From DATBJJ01 sp963750915 (lineage in GTDB: Bacteria > Acidobacteriota > Vicinamibacteria > Vicinamibacterales > 2-12-FULL-66-21): a stretch of DNA of 64,000 nt. The translations under genes and the position numbers were made by a program. This document shows, piece after piece, positions 37,077 through 46,514 of the stretch (positions are counted from its first letter, which is position 1; each line of letters begins with the position of its first letter). The notes under the pieces are model-generated. The model made no database searches. It saw only the letters and a program-made list of their open reading frames with translations, and was not told where the DNA came from. The stretch is from contig CAVVSF010000007.1 in NCBI GenBank assembly GCA_963750915.1, positions 744,001 through 808,000 on the forward strand. Reading direction: 5' to 3'.

Positions 37077-37568
37077 ATGAAGATACGCATCCTGGTGACC
37101 GGCGGCACCTTCGACAAGCAGTACGACGAGCTCTCCGGCCGGCTGTTCTTCCGCGACACGCACGTGCCCCAGATGCTGCAGCGCGGCCGCTGCCGGCTGG
37201 CGCTCGCGGTCGAGACGGTGATGATGGTCGACAGCCTCGACCTCGACGACGCCGGCCGGGCCGCAATTGTCGCCCGCTGCCTCGCCTCGGCCGAAACCAG
37301 CATCGTCGTCACCCACGGCACCGACACGATGGTCGAAACCGCGCGGGCGCTGGCGGCCGCGGCGCTGCGCGATCGCACGATCGTGCTGACGGGAGCGATG
37401 ATTCCCTACGCCTTCGGCAGCTCCGACGGGCTCTTCAACCTCGGCAGCGCGCTGTCGTTCGCGCAGGTCCTGCCGCCGGGCGTCTACATCGCGATGAATG
37501 GCCAGTACTTTCCCTGGGATCGGGTGCGCAAGAACCGCGACACCGGCACGTTCGAGTGCCCGGCATGA
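37077..37568 (+). CDS. Short asparaginase-domain protein
   Basis: 163 residues, covering only the N-terminal domain of type I/II L-asparaginases. Both catalytic Thr motifs are present: TGGTFDK (Thr at about residue 11) and THGTDTM (about 81-85). The usual C-terminal domain of about 130 residues is absent, and the protein ends GTFECPA without sign of a downstream remnant, so it matches the known short asparaginase-like group. It overlaps the aminotransferase gene by 4 nt (ATGA). Likely amidohydrolase of Asn or related amides; activity not certain. Confidence 0.85.
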   Translation: MKIRILVTGGTFDKQYDELSGRLFFRDTHVPQMLQRGRCRLALAVETVMMVDSLDLDDAGRAAIVARCLASAETSIVVTHGTDTMVETARALAAAALRDRTIVLTGAMIPYAFGSSDGLFNLGSALSFAQVLPPGVYIAMNGQYFPWDRVRKNRDTGTFECPA

Positions 37569-38713
37569 TCCGCGAATCGAAGCTGCCGGCGGTCGGGACG
37601 ACGATCTTCACGGTGATGTCGCGGCTGGCGGCCGAGGTCGGCGCGATCAACCTCTCGCAGGGCTTTCCCGACTTCGACTGCGATCCGGCGCTCGTCGACG
37701 CCGTCGCCGCCCACATGCGGCGCGGCGAGAACCAGTACGCGCCGATGCAGGGGCTGATGCGGCTGCGCCAGGCGATCGCGGCGAAGTACGAGGAGACGCA
37801 CGGCCGCCGCTACGATCCCGAGAGCGAAGTGACGGTGACCTCCGGCGGCACGGAAGCGATCTTCGACGCGGTCGCCGCCACCGTCGGCCGCGGCGACGAG
37901 GTCATCGTCCTCGAGCCCTGCTACGACTCGTACGTGCCGGCGATCCTCCTGAGCGGCGCGACGCCGGTCTACGTGCCGCTGCAGTTTCCGTCCTACGGCA
38001 TCGACTGGGACGCGGTCCGCGGCGCCGTCACGCCGCGGACGCGGATGATTTTCCTCAACTCGCCGCACAACCCGGCCGGCGCGACGCTGACGGCAGCGGA
38101 CATCCGCGAGCTGACCGCCATCGTCGACGGCACCGGCATCCTCGTCCTGAGCGACGAGGTCTACGAGCACATCATCTTCGACGGCCGCCAGCACGAGAGC
38201 ATGGCGCGCCATCCCGAGCTCGCCCGGCGCAGCGTCGTCGTCGGATCGTTCGGCAAGACGTATCACACGACCGGCTGGAAGGTCGGTTACGCCGTCGCGC
38301 CGGCCGAGATCATGCGCGAGTTCCGCAAGGTCCACCAGTTCGTCACCTTCTCGACCAACACGCCGGTGCAGCACGCGATCGCCGACTTCCTCGAGACCCG
38401 GCGCGGCCTGGCGGAACTGGCGCCGTTCTTCCAGGCGAAGCGCGACCTGTTCCTCGATCTGCTGCAAGGCTCGGCGTTCCGGCCGCTGGCCTGCCACGGC
38501 AGCTACTTCCAGCTGCTCGACTATTCGGCGATCACGCGCGAGCGCGACGCCGACTTCGCGATCCGCCTGACCCGCGAGCACGGCGTCGCCTCGATTCCAA
38601 CGTCGTCGTTCCTGCACCACGGCGAGGGGCCGCTCGTCCTGCGCTTCTGTTTCGCCAAGCAGGACGAGACGCTGCGGCTGGCGGCGGCGCGGCTGGCCGG
38701 GGTGGGGGCGTGA
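37565..38713 (+). CDS. PLP-dependent aminotransferase, class I (methionine/kynurenine type)
   Basis: Cytoplasmic, 382 residues, closest to the YbdL/KAT group that transaminates Met or aromatic amino acids. The start PAVGTTIFTVMSRLA and NLSQGFPDFD are group-typical; the substrate-binding NSPHNPAG, the Asp/Tyr of LSDEVYEHI, and the PLP lysine in SFGKTYHTTGWKVGY are all present. It overlaps the asparaginase-like gene by 4 nt, so the two probably act together in amide amino acid use or methionine salvage with omega-amidase-like chemistry; that pairing is inference. Confidence 0.92.
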   Translation: MIRESKLPAVGTTIFTVMSRLAAEVGAINLSQGFPDFDCDPALVDAVAAHMRRGENQYAPMQGLMRLRQAIAAKYEETHGRRYDPESEVTVTSGGTEAIFDAVAATVGRGDEVIVLEPCYDSYVPAILLSGATPVYVPLQFPSYGIDWDAVRGAVTPRTRMIFLNSPHNPAGATLTAADIRELTAIVDGTGILVLSDEVYEHIIFDGRQHESMARHPELARRSVVVGSFGKTYHTTGWKVGYAVAPAEIMREFRKVHQFVTFSTNTPVQHAIADFLETRRGLAELAPFFQAKRDLFLDLLQGSAFRPLACHGSYFQLLDYSAITRERDADFAIRLTREHGVASIPTSSFLHHGEGPLVLRFCFAKQDETLRLAAARLAGVGA

Positions 38714-38779
38714 GGCTGCCGCGAAGGTCACATCGCCGCGGGCGGCGGCGGGCCGGCCACGTGCTAAACTCCCTGCGCC

Positions 38780-39085
38780 ATGGCTGAACTCGACCTGTGG
38801 TCGATGCTGTTCGTGTTCATGCTGGCGACGTTCGTCGGCTTTCAAGTCATCCAGAACGTCTCCCGCCTGCTGCACACGCCGTTGATGTCGCTGACCAACG
38901 CGATCTCGGCGATCGCGATCGTCGGCGCCATCCTCATGGCCGGTGAGCAGGAATCGACGCTCGCGACCGTGCTCGGCGCGGTTGCCGTCGCGGCCTCGAT
39001 GACCAACATCGTCAGCGGCTTCCTGATCACCGATCGGATGCTGAAGATGTTCCGCGCGCGCGAGCCCCGGGAGTCGAAGAAGTGA
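38780..39085 (+). CDS. pntAB: NAD(P) transhydrogenase membrane subunit alpha-2 (PntAB)
   Basis: 101 residues with three hydrophobic helices; this is the small membrane domain (dII part) of the split alpha subunit in proton-translocating transhydrogenases. The core IQNVSRLLHTPLMSLTNAISAI is diagnostic. It overlaps pntB by 4 nt. The NAD(H)-binding subunit gene pntAA, normally just upstream, is not here: the upstream gene is an aminotransferase. Confidence 0.93.
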   Translation: MAELDLWSMLFVFMLATFVGFQVIQNVSRLLHTPLMSLTNAISAIAIVGAILMAGEQESTLATVLGAVAVAASMTNIVSGFLITDRMLKMFRAREPRESKK

Positions 39086-40470
39086 TTCACGGACTCACCC
39101 AGCTCACCTATCTCGCGGCGGCGGCGCTCTTCATCCTCTCGCTTCGCTGGCTGAGCCATCCGAAGACGGCGCGGCGCGGCGTCGCCGCCGGCGTCGGCGG
39201 CATGACGCTGGCGGTGGTCGGCACGCTGATGGCGCCGGAGATCGTCAACTTCAAGTGGATCGCCATCGCCATGGTGATCGGCACGCTGATCGGCGTGCCG
39301 TTGTCGTGGGTGCCGCTGACGGCGGTGCCGCAGCGGACGGCGCTCTCGCACGCCTTCGGCGGCCTCGCCGCCGGCCTGGTCGGCACCGCCAAGTACATCG
39401 TCTGGTACGACCACGGCGAGCTGACGACGTTTCGGACCGGCGCGATCGTGCTCGAGGTCATCCTCGGCTACCTCACGTTCACCGGCAGCCTGATGGCCGC
39501 CGGCAAGCTGCAGGAAATCGTGCCGACGCGGCCGATCACCTACGCGAACCAGAACATCGTCAACCTGCTGCTGCTCGCGATCGCGATCGGCGCCGGCGTC
39601 TACCTGACGATCGATCCCTACGTGCCGATGGCGTTCGTCGTCATCGTGCTGCTGTCGCTGGCCTTCGGCGTGCTGCTGATCCTGCCGATCGGCGGCGCCG
39701 ACATGCCGACGGTCATCTCGCTGCTCAACTCGTACGCCGGCCTCGCCGCCGTCGCGATGGGATTCGTGCTCGAGAACAAGCTGCTCATCACCGCCGGCGC
39801 GCTCGACGGTTCGTCCGGCCTGATCCTGTCGATCATCATGTGCCGGGCGATGAACCGCTCGTTCACCAACGTGCTGTTCGGCGCGTTCGGGCAGGTCCAG
39901 GCGACGGCCGCCGCCGGCGAGGCCAAGACCGCGAAGAGCGCGACGCCGCAGGACGTCGCCGAGCTGCTGACGACGGCCGACCGGGTCGTCATCGTCCCCG
40001 GTTACGGCATGGCGGTGGCGCAGGCGCAGCACAAGGTGCGCGAGCTCTACGATCAGCTGACGAAGCGCGGCATCGACGTCCGCTTCGCGATTCACCCGGT
40101 CGCCGGCCGGATGCCCGGCCACATGAACGTGCTGCTGGCGGAGTCGGAGATCCCCTACGACGCGCTGATCGAGATGGACGACATCAACCCCGACATGGCC
40201 CAGACCGACGTCGCCCTGGTCGTCGGCGCCAACGACGTCGTCAACCCGGCAGCGCGGCACGACAAGGGCAGCCCGATCTACGGCATGCCGATCATCGACG
40301 TCGACAAGGCCAAGGCGATCGTCGCGATCAAGCGCTCGATGAACCCCGGCTTCGCCGGCATCGACAACGAGCTCTACTACCTCGATCAGACGTTGATGGC
40401 GTTCGGTGACGCCAAGCAGGTGGTCAGCGACGTCGTCAAGTCGCTGTCAGGCGAGGGCAGCGGGCACTGA
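39082..40470 (+). CDS. pntB: NAD(P) transhydrogenase subunit beta (PntB)
   Basis: 462 residues. About nine N-terminal membrane helices form the proton channel, followed by the cytosolic NADP(H)-binding dIII domain (from about residue 290), with VIVPGYGMAVAQAQH, HPVAGRMPGHMNVLL and GANDVVNPAA motifs, all characteristic. The complex couples NADH-to-NADP hydride transfer to proton inflow. The C-terminus DAKQVVSDVVKSL is complete. Confidence 0.96.
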   Translation: MIHGLTQLTYLAAAALFILSLRWLSHPKTARRGVAAGVGGMTLAVVGTLMAPEIVNFKWIAIAMVIGTLIGVPLSWVPLTAVPQRTALSHAFGGLAAGLVGTAKYIVWYDHGELTTFRTGAIVLEVILGYLTFTGSLMAAGKLQEIVPTRPITYANQNIVNLLLLAIAIGAGVYLTIDPYVPMAFVVIVLLSLAFGVLLILPIGGADMPTVISLLNSYAGLAAVAMGFVLENKLLITAGALDGSSGLILSIIMCRAMNRSFTNVLFGAFGQVQATAAAGEAKTAKSATPQDVAELLTTADRVVIVPGYGMAVAQAQHKVRELYDQLTKRGIDVRFAIHPVAGRMPGHMNVLLAESEIPYDALIEMDDINPDMAQTDVALVVGANDVVNPAARHDKGSPIYGMPIIDVDKAKAIVAIKRSMNPGFAGIDNELYYLDQTLMAFGDAKQVVSDVVKSLSGEGSGH

Positions 40471-40472
40471 CG

Positions 40473-42368
40473 TCAGCCCGTAATCCGAATCCTTATCAAC
40501 TGCCGGGTGACGCCCGCCTCGCTCTGCGCCGAGAGCTCGAGCGAGTACTCGCCTGGCGCGTACCGCGCCAGCGGCACGTCGAACTGGTTGAGCGGCAGGT
40601 CGGCAGCCTCGCCGGCGCCGGCGAGGGTGAGCGGCGTCAGCTCCGCGAGCACGTTCCCGACCCGGTTGATCAACTTCGCCGACACCTGGACGTCGCGGCC
40701 GGCCGGCTCGTAAGTCGGAACCCGCACGAGCAGGCGATCCGTGCGCCGGAACTCGCGCGACGGGAGCGGCGCGGCGCCGGCGTCGGCCGCGAGCTCGCGA
40801 AACTCCCGGGCGGACGAGGCGCGGAAGAATTGCGGCTGCAGGATGACCACCTGCTTGGTGGTGAACTCCGGCAGGTCGAAATCCATCATCCCGGTGTCGA
40901 TCTTGCCGCCGTCGGCGCGCAGGATCGTCAGGTCGAACTGGAGGCGTCCGGCAGGCGCTTCGAACGTCGCGCTGTCGGAGCGGCGGGCCACAACAGAGGT
41001 GGTGTGCGCCGGCGAGATGTCGCCTTCGAACAGGACCCGGCCGGCCGGCGTCGTCACCTTGAGCGAGACGAGATCGGCGCGCGCCGCCGCTTTGGCGGTC
41101 GGCGGCAGCGGCGCAGGCGTCCAGGTGAAAATCGCCCGCCGCTTGCCGTCCGTATCGACGACCGTGCCGAACCACGACTCGATCAGCGGGCTTCGCCGCA
41201 GCGGCCGCAGCGACACCGCCGGCGGCGGCACGTAGGTGCGCGTCGAGGCGGCGCGCTGGTCGATCGGGAGCGGCGTCCAGTAGCCCGAACGCGCCCGCAC
41301 CGACGCGTCGCGACGCGTCGCTGAGATCTGAACGGCGCGGAACCGGCCGTCGTTCGGCGACGCCGAGCGGTAGGTGACGACGTAGTAGTTGTCGAGGTCG
41401 CGCGACACGTGCCGCAGCGCCTCGTAGAGATCGCTGCCCTGGGCAAGCGTTCCCCCACCCGACTGCTGCGCCAGGGACTGCAGTGCCGATGCGTCCGCTG
41501 GCCCGCTGTCGGAGGCCGCTGCCGCCTCGACCACCGGCGCGGCCGACGGATCGAACGCGTAGAAGAGCACTCGGAAGCGGCTCGCGGCCCGAACCAGGGT
41601 CTCGATATCGGGCAGGCGTCGTTCGCGGCTGCGGCTGAAGCCGCCGCTGAACCCTTCGCTGACGAGGACGACGCCGGAGAGGCCGCCGTTGAGCTCACCC
41701 ATGCGCGAGGCGAGCGCCCGCAGCCCGGACATGACGATCTGCCCGCGCGCGGCGCGTACCGCTGCCGGGGCCCGGCCGACGTACTGTTCCTCGAACGCGG
41801 AGCGGGGGGCGTAGTCGCCGTTGCGGCCGGAAAACTCCGCGGCGACCTTCCTGGCCTCGTCGCGGTCGCGCGTGAAGCGGATCTGAGTCAGGTGATCCAT
41901 CGGCTTCATCACCGCGACGAGATCGGACGAGCGAATCTCGGTATCGATGAAGCGGCGGACCGCGGCGCGAACGCGATCGGTGCTGGCGCCGGCGGAGACG
42001 TGGAACTCGTCGAGATAGAGCGCGATCACGCGCGTGCCCGGTTCGCGGGCCGCCCGCGCCTCATCCCGCGGCGAGTCGACCGGCGACGGCACGGTCGCGG
42101 CCGCGCCCTTCGACGTCAGGACCGCGGATTCAACCGTCTGGGCGACGCCATCCTCGAGGACGATGAAGTCCCGCGGCGCGAGGTTGGGGATCGGCTTGCC
42201 CTTCGAGTCGGTGACGATCGCCTCGAGGCGCACGGTACGAGATTCCGGCGCCTGGTCGGCAACGGCCGGCGGCGGTGAAGGTTCGCCAACCTTCTGCGCG
42301 CGGGAAGCGGTAGCGGCGGCCGTCAGAACTGCGAGGAGGACGACCGCCGGGGACCAGCGTCGTAGCAA
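40473..42368 (-). CDS. Secreted VWFA-related protein (acidobacterial type)
   Basis: 631 residues with signal peptide 1-24. It begins with the QxFRLEAIVTDSKGKPIPNL-like region and DFIVLEDGV, the opening of the VWFA-related acidobacterial domain, then a von Willebrand A fold (IALYLDEFHVSAG ... VLVSEGFSGGF) and a C-terminal half with Ig-like strands. The metal-site Asp-x-Ser pattern is replaced by DEFH in this class, as usual. Members are numerous in Acidobacteriota and likely act in surface adhesion or protein contact; exact role unknown. Convergent with pntB (2 nt between the stops). Confidence 0.85.
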   Translation of the reverse strand: MLRRWSPAVVLLAVLTAAATASRAQKVGEPSPPPAVADQAPESRTVRLEAIVTDSKGKPIPNLAPRDFIVLEDGVAQTVESAVLTSKGAAATVPSPVDSPRDEARAAREPGTRVIALYLDEFHVSAGASTDRVRAAVRRFIDTEIRSSDLVAVMKPMDHLTQIRFTRDRDEARKVAAEFSGRNGDYAPRSAFEEQYVGRAPAAVRAARGQIVMSGLRALASRMGELNGGLSGVVLVSEGFSGGFSRSRERRLPDIETLVRAASRFRVLFYAFDPSAAPVVEAAAASDSGPADASALQSLAQQSGGGTLAQGSDLYEALRHVSRDLDNYYVVTYRSASPNDGRFRAVQISATRRDASVRARSGYWTPLPIDQRAASTRTYVPPPAVSLRPLRRSPLIESWFGTVVDTDGKRRAIFTWTPAPLPPTAKAAARADLVSLKVTTPAGRVLFEGDISPAHTTSVVARRSDSATFEAPAGRLQFDLTILRADGGKIDTGMMDFDLPEFTTKQVVILQPQFFRASSAREFRELAADAGAAPLPSREFRRTDRLLVRVPTYEPAGRDVQVSAKLINRVGNVLAELTPLTLAGAGEAADLPLNQFDVPLARYAPGEYSLELSAQSEAGVTRQLIRIRITG

Positions 42369-42415
42369 GGATCCTCCGGACAGCCGTAGTGTACTCCGAA
42401 GGCCGGCGGCGATTT

Positions 42416-43258
42416 TCAGGGTTGAGCGCCGGTCTGGAGCCCGGACAGGCTGGCAATCTCCCGCAGCTTCGCCTGGATCAGCTTCATGTTGCGCGGTCCC
42501 ATGCGCAGGAAGTGCCGCTGGGCCGACGACAGCGACTGGAGGCTCGGATCCGCGAACTCGTAGACCACGCTCTTCGATGCCAGGCCGACGCTGCCTTCAA
42601 CGACGGGCGTCGCGAGCAGTTCGGCGATGGCACGCTCCATAACGCTGTCGAACTGCCCCTGCGGGTAGCCAAGCTCGCGGTAGGCGTCCTCGATTCGCGG
42701 CTTCAGGGTGGCGTAGAGCTGTGCCGTTCCGCGGGCGTCGAGCGCGTCGACGGCATCGGCATAGGCGTCGTAGCGCCGGTAGCTGCGGGGATCGATCGTG
42801 AGCGTCGCGCCGTCGTTCCGGGCCATGAACGCGCCCGTCGGACGCACCCGCGACAGCTGGCGCGAGGGCGTCTTCCCTTCGGCGATGTTCATCACTGACA
42901 CGGTGAAGTTGCGAAGGAGCTGGTCGGTCGTCAGCCAGGCGGCGACGGTCGGATGCGTGGACAACTTCCCGACGAGCTCGCGCACGATGGCGTCGCTCTG
43001 GTCGAGCGGCGGCAGATCGATGTCCATACCGGGCGCGGCGACGGGCTTCGGCGCGGCGGCAGACGCGACCGCCTGCTCGGTGTGGTTCTTGACCTCCTGT
43101 GGCGCAGGCGCGGCACGCCGCCACAGCAGGAAATAGGCGGCGGCGAGAAGGCCAGCCAGCACGCCGATCGCGACCAGGATGCGCCAGGACGAGCGTCCTG
43201 GTTCGGGTCCAATCGGCGCCTGCCACTTGTCCAGCCGAAGATCGTTGAGTTCGGTCAT
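42416..43258 (-). CDS. DUF3014 membrane-anchored protein
   Basis: 280 residues: short cytoplasmic N-terminus, one transmembrane helix at about 27-45 (ILVAIGVLAGLLAAAYFLL), an Ala/Pro linker, and a periplasmic DUF3014 domain (LPPLDQSDAIVRELVGKLSTHP ... YRRYDAYADAVDALD). The domain is common in proteobacteria and acidobacteria but its function is not known. The ATG at 43258 is preferred to an upstream in-frame start, which lacks family similarity. Confidence 0.8.
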   Translation of the reverse strand: MTELNDLRLDKWQAPIGPEPGRSSWRILVAIGVLAGLLAAAYFLLWRRAAPAPQEVKNHTEQAVASAAAPKPVAAPGMDIDLPPLDQSDAIVRELVGKLSTHPTVAAWLTTDQLLRNFTVSVMNIAEGKTPSRQLSRVRPTGAFMARNDGATLTIDPRSYRRYDAYADAVDALDARGTAQLYATLKPRIEDAYRELGYPQGQFDSVMERAIAELLATPVVEGSVGLASKSVVYEFADPSLQSLSSAQRHFLRMGPRNMKLIQAKLREIASLSGLQTGAQP

Positions 43259-43598
43259 AGGTCGGACTCCCCATGAGGGCTGAGCGGCCGGTTCGGACGC
43301 GTCTCTAATTGGACGACACCAGGGTGACCTTCGTCTGTTCGGCCGCTCCAGCAACTTTTTTTAGCTCGGCCGGGTGGATGCTGTTCGCTCGGTGAAATCC
43401 CGTCGTTCTTACATGTGTCAGCCTCTCCTCCCAAAGCCGAGCCGGGACGGTTGCCAACTCTCCGTTCCCGGCCGGCTGTCTTCTCCGGAAGTTTAAGTCG
43501 TGAAGCTGGTTAGAAGCCCTCGTTTTGAGGGTGCTGGACGGGGTCGCCACCCTGCCGGCCGCCAGGCCGCTGGCATGACGTCTGCGATAATCGGAGAC
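43259..43598. other. Divergent intergenic region, 340 nt
   Basis: No confident gene. On the minus strand a reading of about 35 codons (ending KVTLVSSN at 43305) has GGGAGGAGAGG upstream but its nearest ATG is followed at once by a stop. A T7 run lies at about 43356-43362 and short CGGCCG pairs surround it. It should contain the promoters of the DUF3014 gene and of the small lipoprotein gene. Confidence 0.35.
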
Positions 43599-43994
43599 AT
43601 GCGCGCCTTGGCAATATCGTTCTGTCTCCTGGCAGTGACAGCCTGTTCAGAAAAGAGTCCGGTCGAGCCCTCACCCATTTCCAGCGAGCTCGTGCTTGCG
43701 CCTGGGCAGACGTCGGCGATTCCCGAGGCGTCGGTCAGCATCCGGTTCGAGCGGGTCAGCGGGGACTCACGCTGCCCGGGTGACGCGATCTGCATTCAAG
43801 GCGGGAACGCCCAGGTCGAAATCCAGGTGCTTCGCTCCGGGCGAACGAGACCGCACATCCTCAACACTGCCGAAACGCGCCCGGTCGTCGACCAGGACCT
43901 GACGATAGCCCTGGTCGAGCTGAGCCCCTACCCCTTCAGCTCGCGTCCGTTCCCGCCTGAAGACTACCGCGCGACCCTCCGCGTCACCCGTTAG
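43599..43994 (+). CDS. Small lipoprotein, 131 aa
   Basis: N-terminal lipoprotein signal MRALAISFCLLAVTAC with Cys16 as acylation site, then a Ser/Pro linker. The mature domain of about 110 residues is beta-rich, with a CPGDAICIQGGNAQVEIQV segment (two Cys that may pair) and an ending YRATLRVTR. This resembles small acidobacterial lipoproteins of unknown role. ATG 43599 is chosen because it produces the signal; the upstream in-frame start does not. Confidence 0.75.
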   Translation: MRALAISFCLLAVTACSEKSPVEPSPISSELVLAPGQTSAIPEASVSIRFERVSGDSRCPGDAICIQGGNAQVEIQVLRSGRTRPHILNTAETRPVVDQDLTIALVELSPYPFSSRPFPPEDYRATLRVTR

Positions 43995-44070
43995 ACGCGA
44001 CCGTCCGCGGCGCGGGAACGGCTGCGCTCACCTGTCCGAAGCCGGAATCGCAGCGACCGCAGGCGGACAC

Positions 44071-44117
44071 AAAAAAGCCCGCCGTGAGCTCGGGAGGAGA
44101 CCCAACTCACGACGGGC
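44071..44117 (-). terminator. Rho-independent terminator
   Basis: On the minus strand GCCCGTCGTGAG pairs with CTCACGGCGGGC (12 bp, one G-U), then TTTTTT. The G-U pair is a mismatch on the plus strand, so the element works for minus-strand transcription, ending the adaptor protein gene about 100 nt upstream of it. Confidence 0.85.
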
Positions 44118-44218
44118 GCCTTGCAACCGGCGGGAGGAGGGTGCCGGTCCAAGTTCGGTGCGCGGCGAGCGCGTCGCCGCGTGCAAAAGCCAAATCTACT
44201 TGCGTCAGCGCGGACGCT

Positions 44219-45496
44219 TTACATCCGCCGCGGCGTCTGGCCCATCAGCGGATTCGAGGTCGGCGCCACGGCCGGCCGCGAGTTCGCGCTGCCAGGCATC
44301 GTGACCTGCGTCACGACGGCAGCGCCCTCAGCCACGTCGCCGCCGACGATCTCGGTGAAAGTCGCGTCGCTGATGCCGGTCGTTACCGTCGTCTTATGCA
44401 AACGGTCATCCAGGTATGTCCAGACCGTGCCGGGCCGACCCGAGCCACCGGCTGATGTCAGAACGTCAGCGCCGCTGGTCCCGACCGCCCGAACCGGTTC
44501 CGCTTCGGCCGCACCGAAGGCGGCCAGCACGGCGGCGGCAGGCTTGAAGCGCAGCGCCGCGCTCGGCACTCTCAGGACGTTGTCGCGCCGCGCGACCTCG
44601 ACCTCGAGCGTCGCGGTCATGCCCGGCTTCAGCTTCAGCTGGGGGTTGGCCGCCGAGACGATCGCCGCGTAGGTCACGACGTTCTGGACCACGGCCGGTT
44701 CCAGCCGCACCTGGGTCACGGTGCCCTCGAACACGTCCGACGGATACGCGTCGACGCGAAACGACACGGTCTGCCCGTCGTGGATGGCGCCGAGATCGGA
44801 CTCGTCGATGTTCGCGTTCAGGCGCATTTGTCGCAGGTCGGCGGCAATGGTGAAGAGCGTCGGCGCCTGCAGGCTGGCGGCCACCGTCTGGCCGAGATCG
44901 ACGGCGCGCGAGATGACGATGCCGTCGATCGGCGACGTGATGACCGTCTTGGCCAGGTTGACCTCCGACTGCGACACGGCGGCGCGCGCCTGCGTCACCT
45001 GCGCCTGTGCCGACTTCACCTGGGCTTCAGTGGTGCGCAGCGCGATCTCGGCGGCGTCGAGCTCGTTGGCCGGGATCAACTGACGCGCCGCGAGATCCTT
45101 CGCCCGCGCCAGCTTGGTGGTCGCGTCGGCGAGCATCACCTGCCGCTGTTCGAGATCCGCCTCCGCGCCCGTCAGGTTCGCCCGGGCGCGCTCGATCTCG
45201 GCCTGGATCAGCGACGGATCGAGCCGCGCCAGCACCTGGCCCCTTTTCACGATCGCGTTGTAGTCGGCATGGAGCGTCTGCACGACGCCGGAGACCTGCG
45301 AGCCGACTTGTACCGTCCCGACCGCCTCGAGCGTGCCGGTGGCGCTGATCACGCTGACGATCGAACCGCGCGACACGACGCCGGTCGTAACCGCCGGCGC
45401 GGTATCGCCGCTGCGAAGGTACATCGCGGCGGCGCTGAGGCCGGTGACGGTGATGATCGTGAGAACGAGGCCGATTCGCTTGCGCATGGTTTTCAT
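44219..45496 (-). CDS. RND/MacA-type periplasmic adaptor (HlyD family)
   Basis: Membrane-fusion protein of 425 residues that bridges an inner-membrane transporter and an outer-membrane channel. One N-terminal helix (IGLVLTIITVTGLSAAAMYL), a biotinyl-lipoyl half (GTVQVGSQVSGVVQTLHADYN), a coiled-coil hairpin (about residues 100-190, rich in Ala/Glu/Gln), second lipoyl half (ITSPIDGIVISRAV), then beta-barrel and membrane-proximal domains. ATG at 45496 or 45487 are both possible. The partner ABC permease and ATPase genes are not adjacent. It diverges from the response-regulator gene (171 nt). Confidence 0.9.
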   Translation of the reverse strand: MKTMRKRIGLVLTIITVTGLSAAAMYLRSGDTAPAVTTGVVSRGSIVSVISATGTLEAVGTVQVGSQVSGVVQTLHADYNAIVKRGQVLARLDPSLIQAEIERARANLTGAEADLEQRQVMLADATTKLARAKDLAARQLIPANELDAAEIALRTTEAQVKSAQAQVTQARAAVSQSEVNLAKTVITSPIDGIVISRAVDLGQTVAASLQAPTLFTIAADLRQMRLNANIDESDLGAIHDGQTVSFRVDAYPSDVFEGTVTQVRLEPAVVQNVVTYAAIVSAANPQLKLKPGMTATLEVEVARRDNVLRVPSAALRFKPAAAVLAAFGAAEAEPVRAVGTSGADVLTSAGGSGRPGTVWTYLDDRLHKTTVTTGISDATFTEIVGGDVAEGAAVVTQVTMPGSANSRPAVAPTSNPLMGQTPRRM

Positions 45497-45667
45497 CCTG
45501 TCGGCAGCCGCGCCGGCCTCCCGCACACCCGGGCTTCCGGACCATCGGCTCACCGAACTATCCAATGAGACGGCACCCGCATGGCGGGGCCGTGGCGGCG
45601 CTGTGAAGAATCGGTGACAGGCGCAGATTGGGTCGTCCGGCGGGCATCCGGCGGCTACACTGGGCAC

Positions 45668-46409
45668 ATGGATTCGGAGGCTCGGGGGCCGGAGGGAGCC
45701 GGGCCGCGGGTGCTGGTAGTCGAAGACGAGCCGCACATCCGCGATCTCGATCGCGCTCCATCTCAAGCTCGAAGGACTGTCGGCCGTCGCCGTCGGCGAC
45801 GGCACGGAAGGCCTGCAGATCGCACGGTCGGAGCCGTTCGATCTCGTCGTGCTCGATCTCATGCTGCCGGGGCTCGACGGCGTCACCATCTGCCGCGCCA
45901 TCCGCCGCGAGACGACGAACAGCGACGTGCCGATCCTGATGCTGACGGCGCGGCGCGAAGAGTCGGACAAGGTGCTCGGGCTCGAGAGCGGCGCCGACGA
46001 CTACCTGACCAAGCCGTTCGGCGTTCGCGAGTTCATCGCCCGCGTCCGCGCCCTGCTGCGCCGGCCACGGCCGTCGCGGCTCGCCGCCGGCACCGGCGAC
46101 GACAACCGGCCGGTCGCCGCCAAAGGGCTCACGGTCGATCCGGCGCGCCGGCACGCCCGCATGAACGGCAAGGAGATCGAGCTGACGAGTCACGAGTTCG
46201 ATCTGCTGTACCTGCTGGCGAGCCACCCGGGTATCGTGTTCAGCCGCGAGGCGCTGCTGCAGCGCGTGTGGGGCAATGAGACCTTCGTGACCGAACGCAG
46301 CGTCGACACGCTGATCAAACGGCTGCGCCGCAAGATCGAAGGTGACGCGACCGATCCGCAGCTGATTCTCACGGTCTGGGGCACGGGCTATAAGTTCGCG
46401 GAAGGTTGA
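45668..46409 (+). CDS. OmpR-family response regulator, one frameshift
   Basis: Receiver plus winged-helix DNA-binding protein. Acidic pocket ED at 20-21 in VVEDEPHIRDL, phosphoacceptor Asp63 (LDLMLPG), switch Thr93 and Lys115 (YLTKPFG), then a PhoB/OmpR C-terminal domain (ELTSHEFDLLYLLA ... TLIKRLRRKIE). One extra G at 45749 breaks the frame after HIRDL; removing it gives IALHLKLEG and a 246-residue product. The pair with the histidine kinase 105 nt downstream is standard; it diverges from the adaptor gene and could regulate it. Confidence 0.88.
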
Positions 46410-46411
46410 GA

Positions 46412-46505
46412 AGAAAGTTCGAAGGTCGAACTTCGAAGTTCGAAGTGGAAGTTTGAAGTGCGAAGGGTCGAAGCTCGAAGTGAAGGTCGAAGTGAAGATC
46501 GAAGG
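46412..46505. repeat. Heptanucleotide repeat, TTCGAAG type (degenerate)
   Basis: About twelve units of (G/A)TTCGAAG-like heptamers fill the gap between the response regulator and kinase genes. It is more degenerate towards the kinase start (GTGAAGGTCGAA). Confidence 0.8.
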
Positions 46506-46514
46506 TTTCTGAAG

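Noticed and set aside
43259..43598. Riboswitch or small gene on the minus strand
   Set aside because: No known aptamer core fits and the best RBS is followed by ATG-TAA; the signal is too weak to name.
44084..44117. Plus-strand hairpin as a terminator for the small lipoprotein gene
   Set aside because: The T-run is on the minus strand and the plus strand has a C-A mismatch, so it belongs to the adaptor gene.
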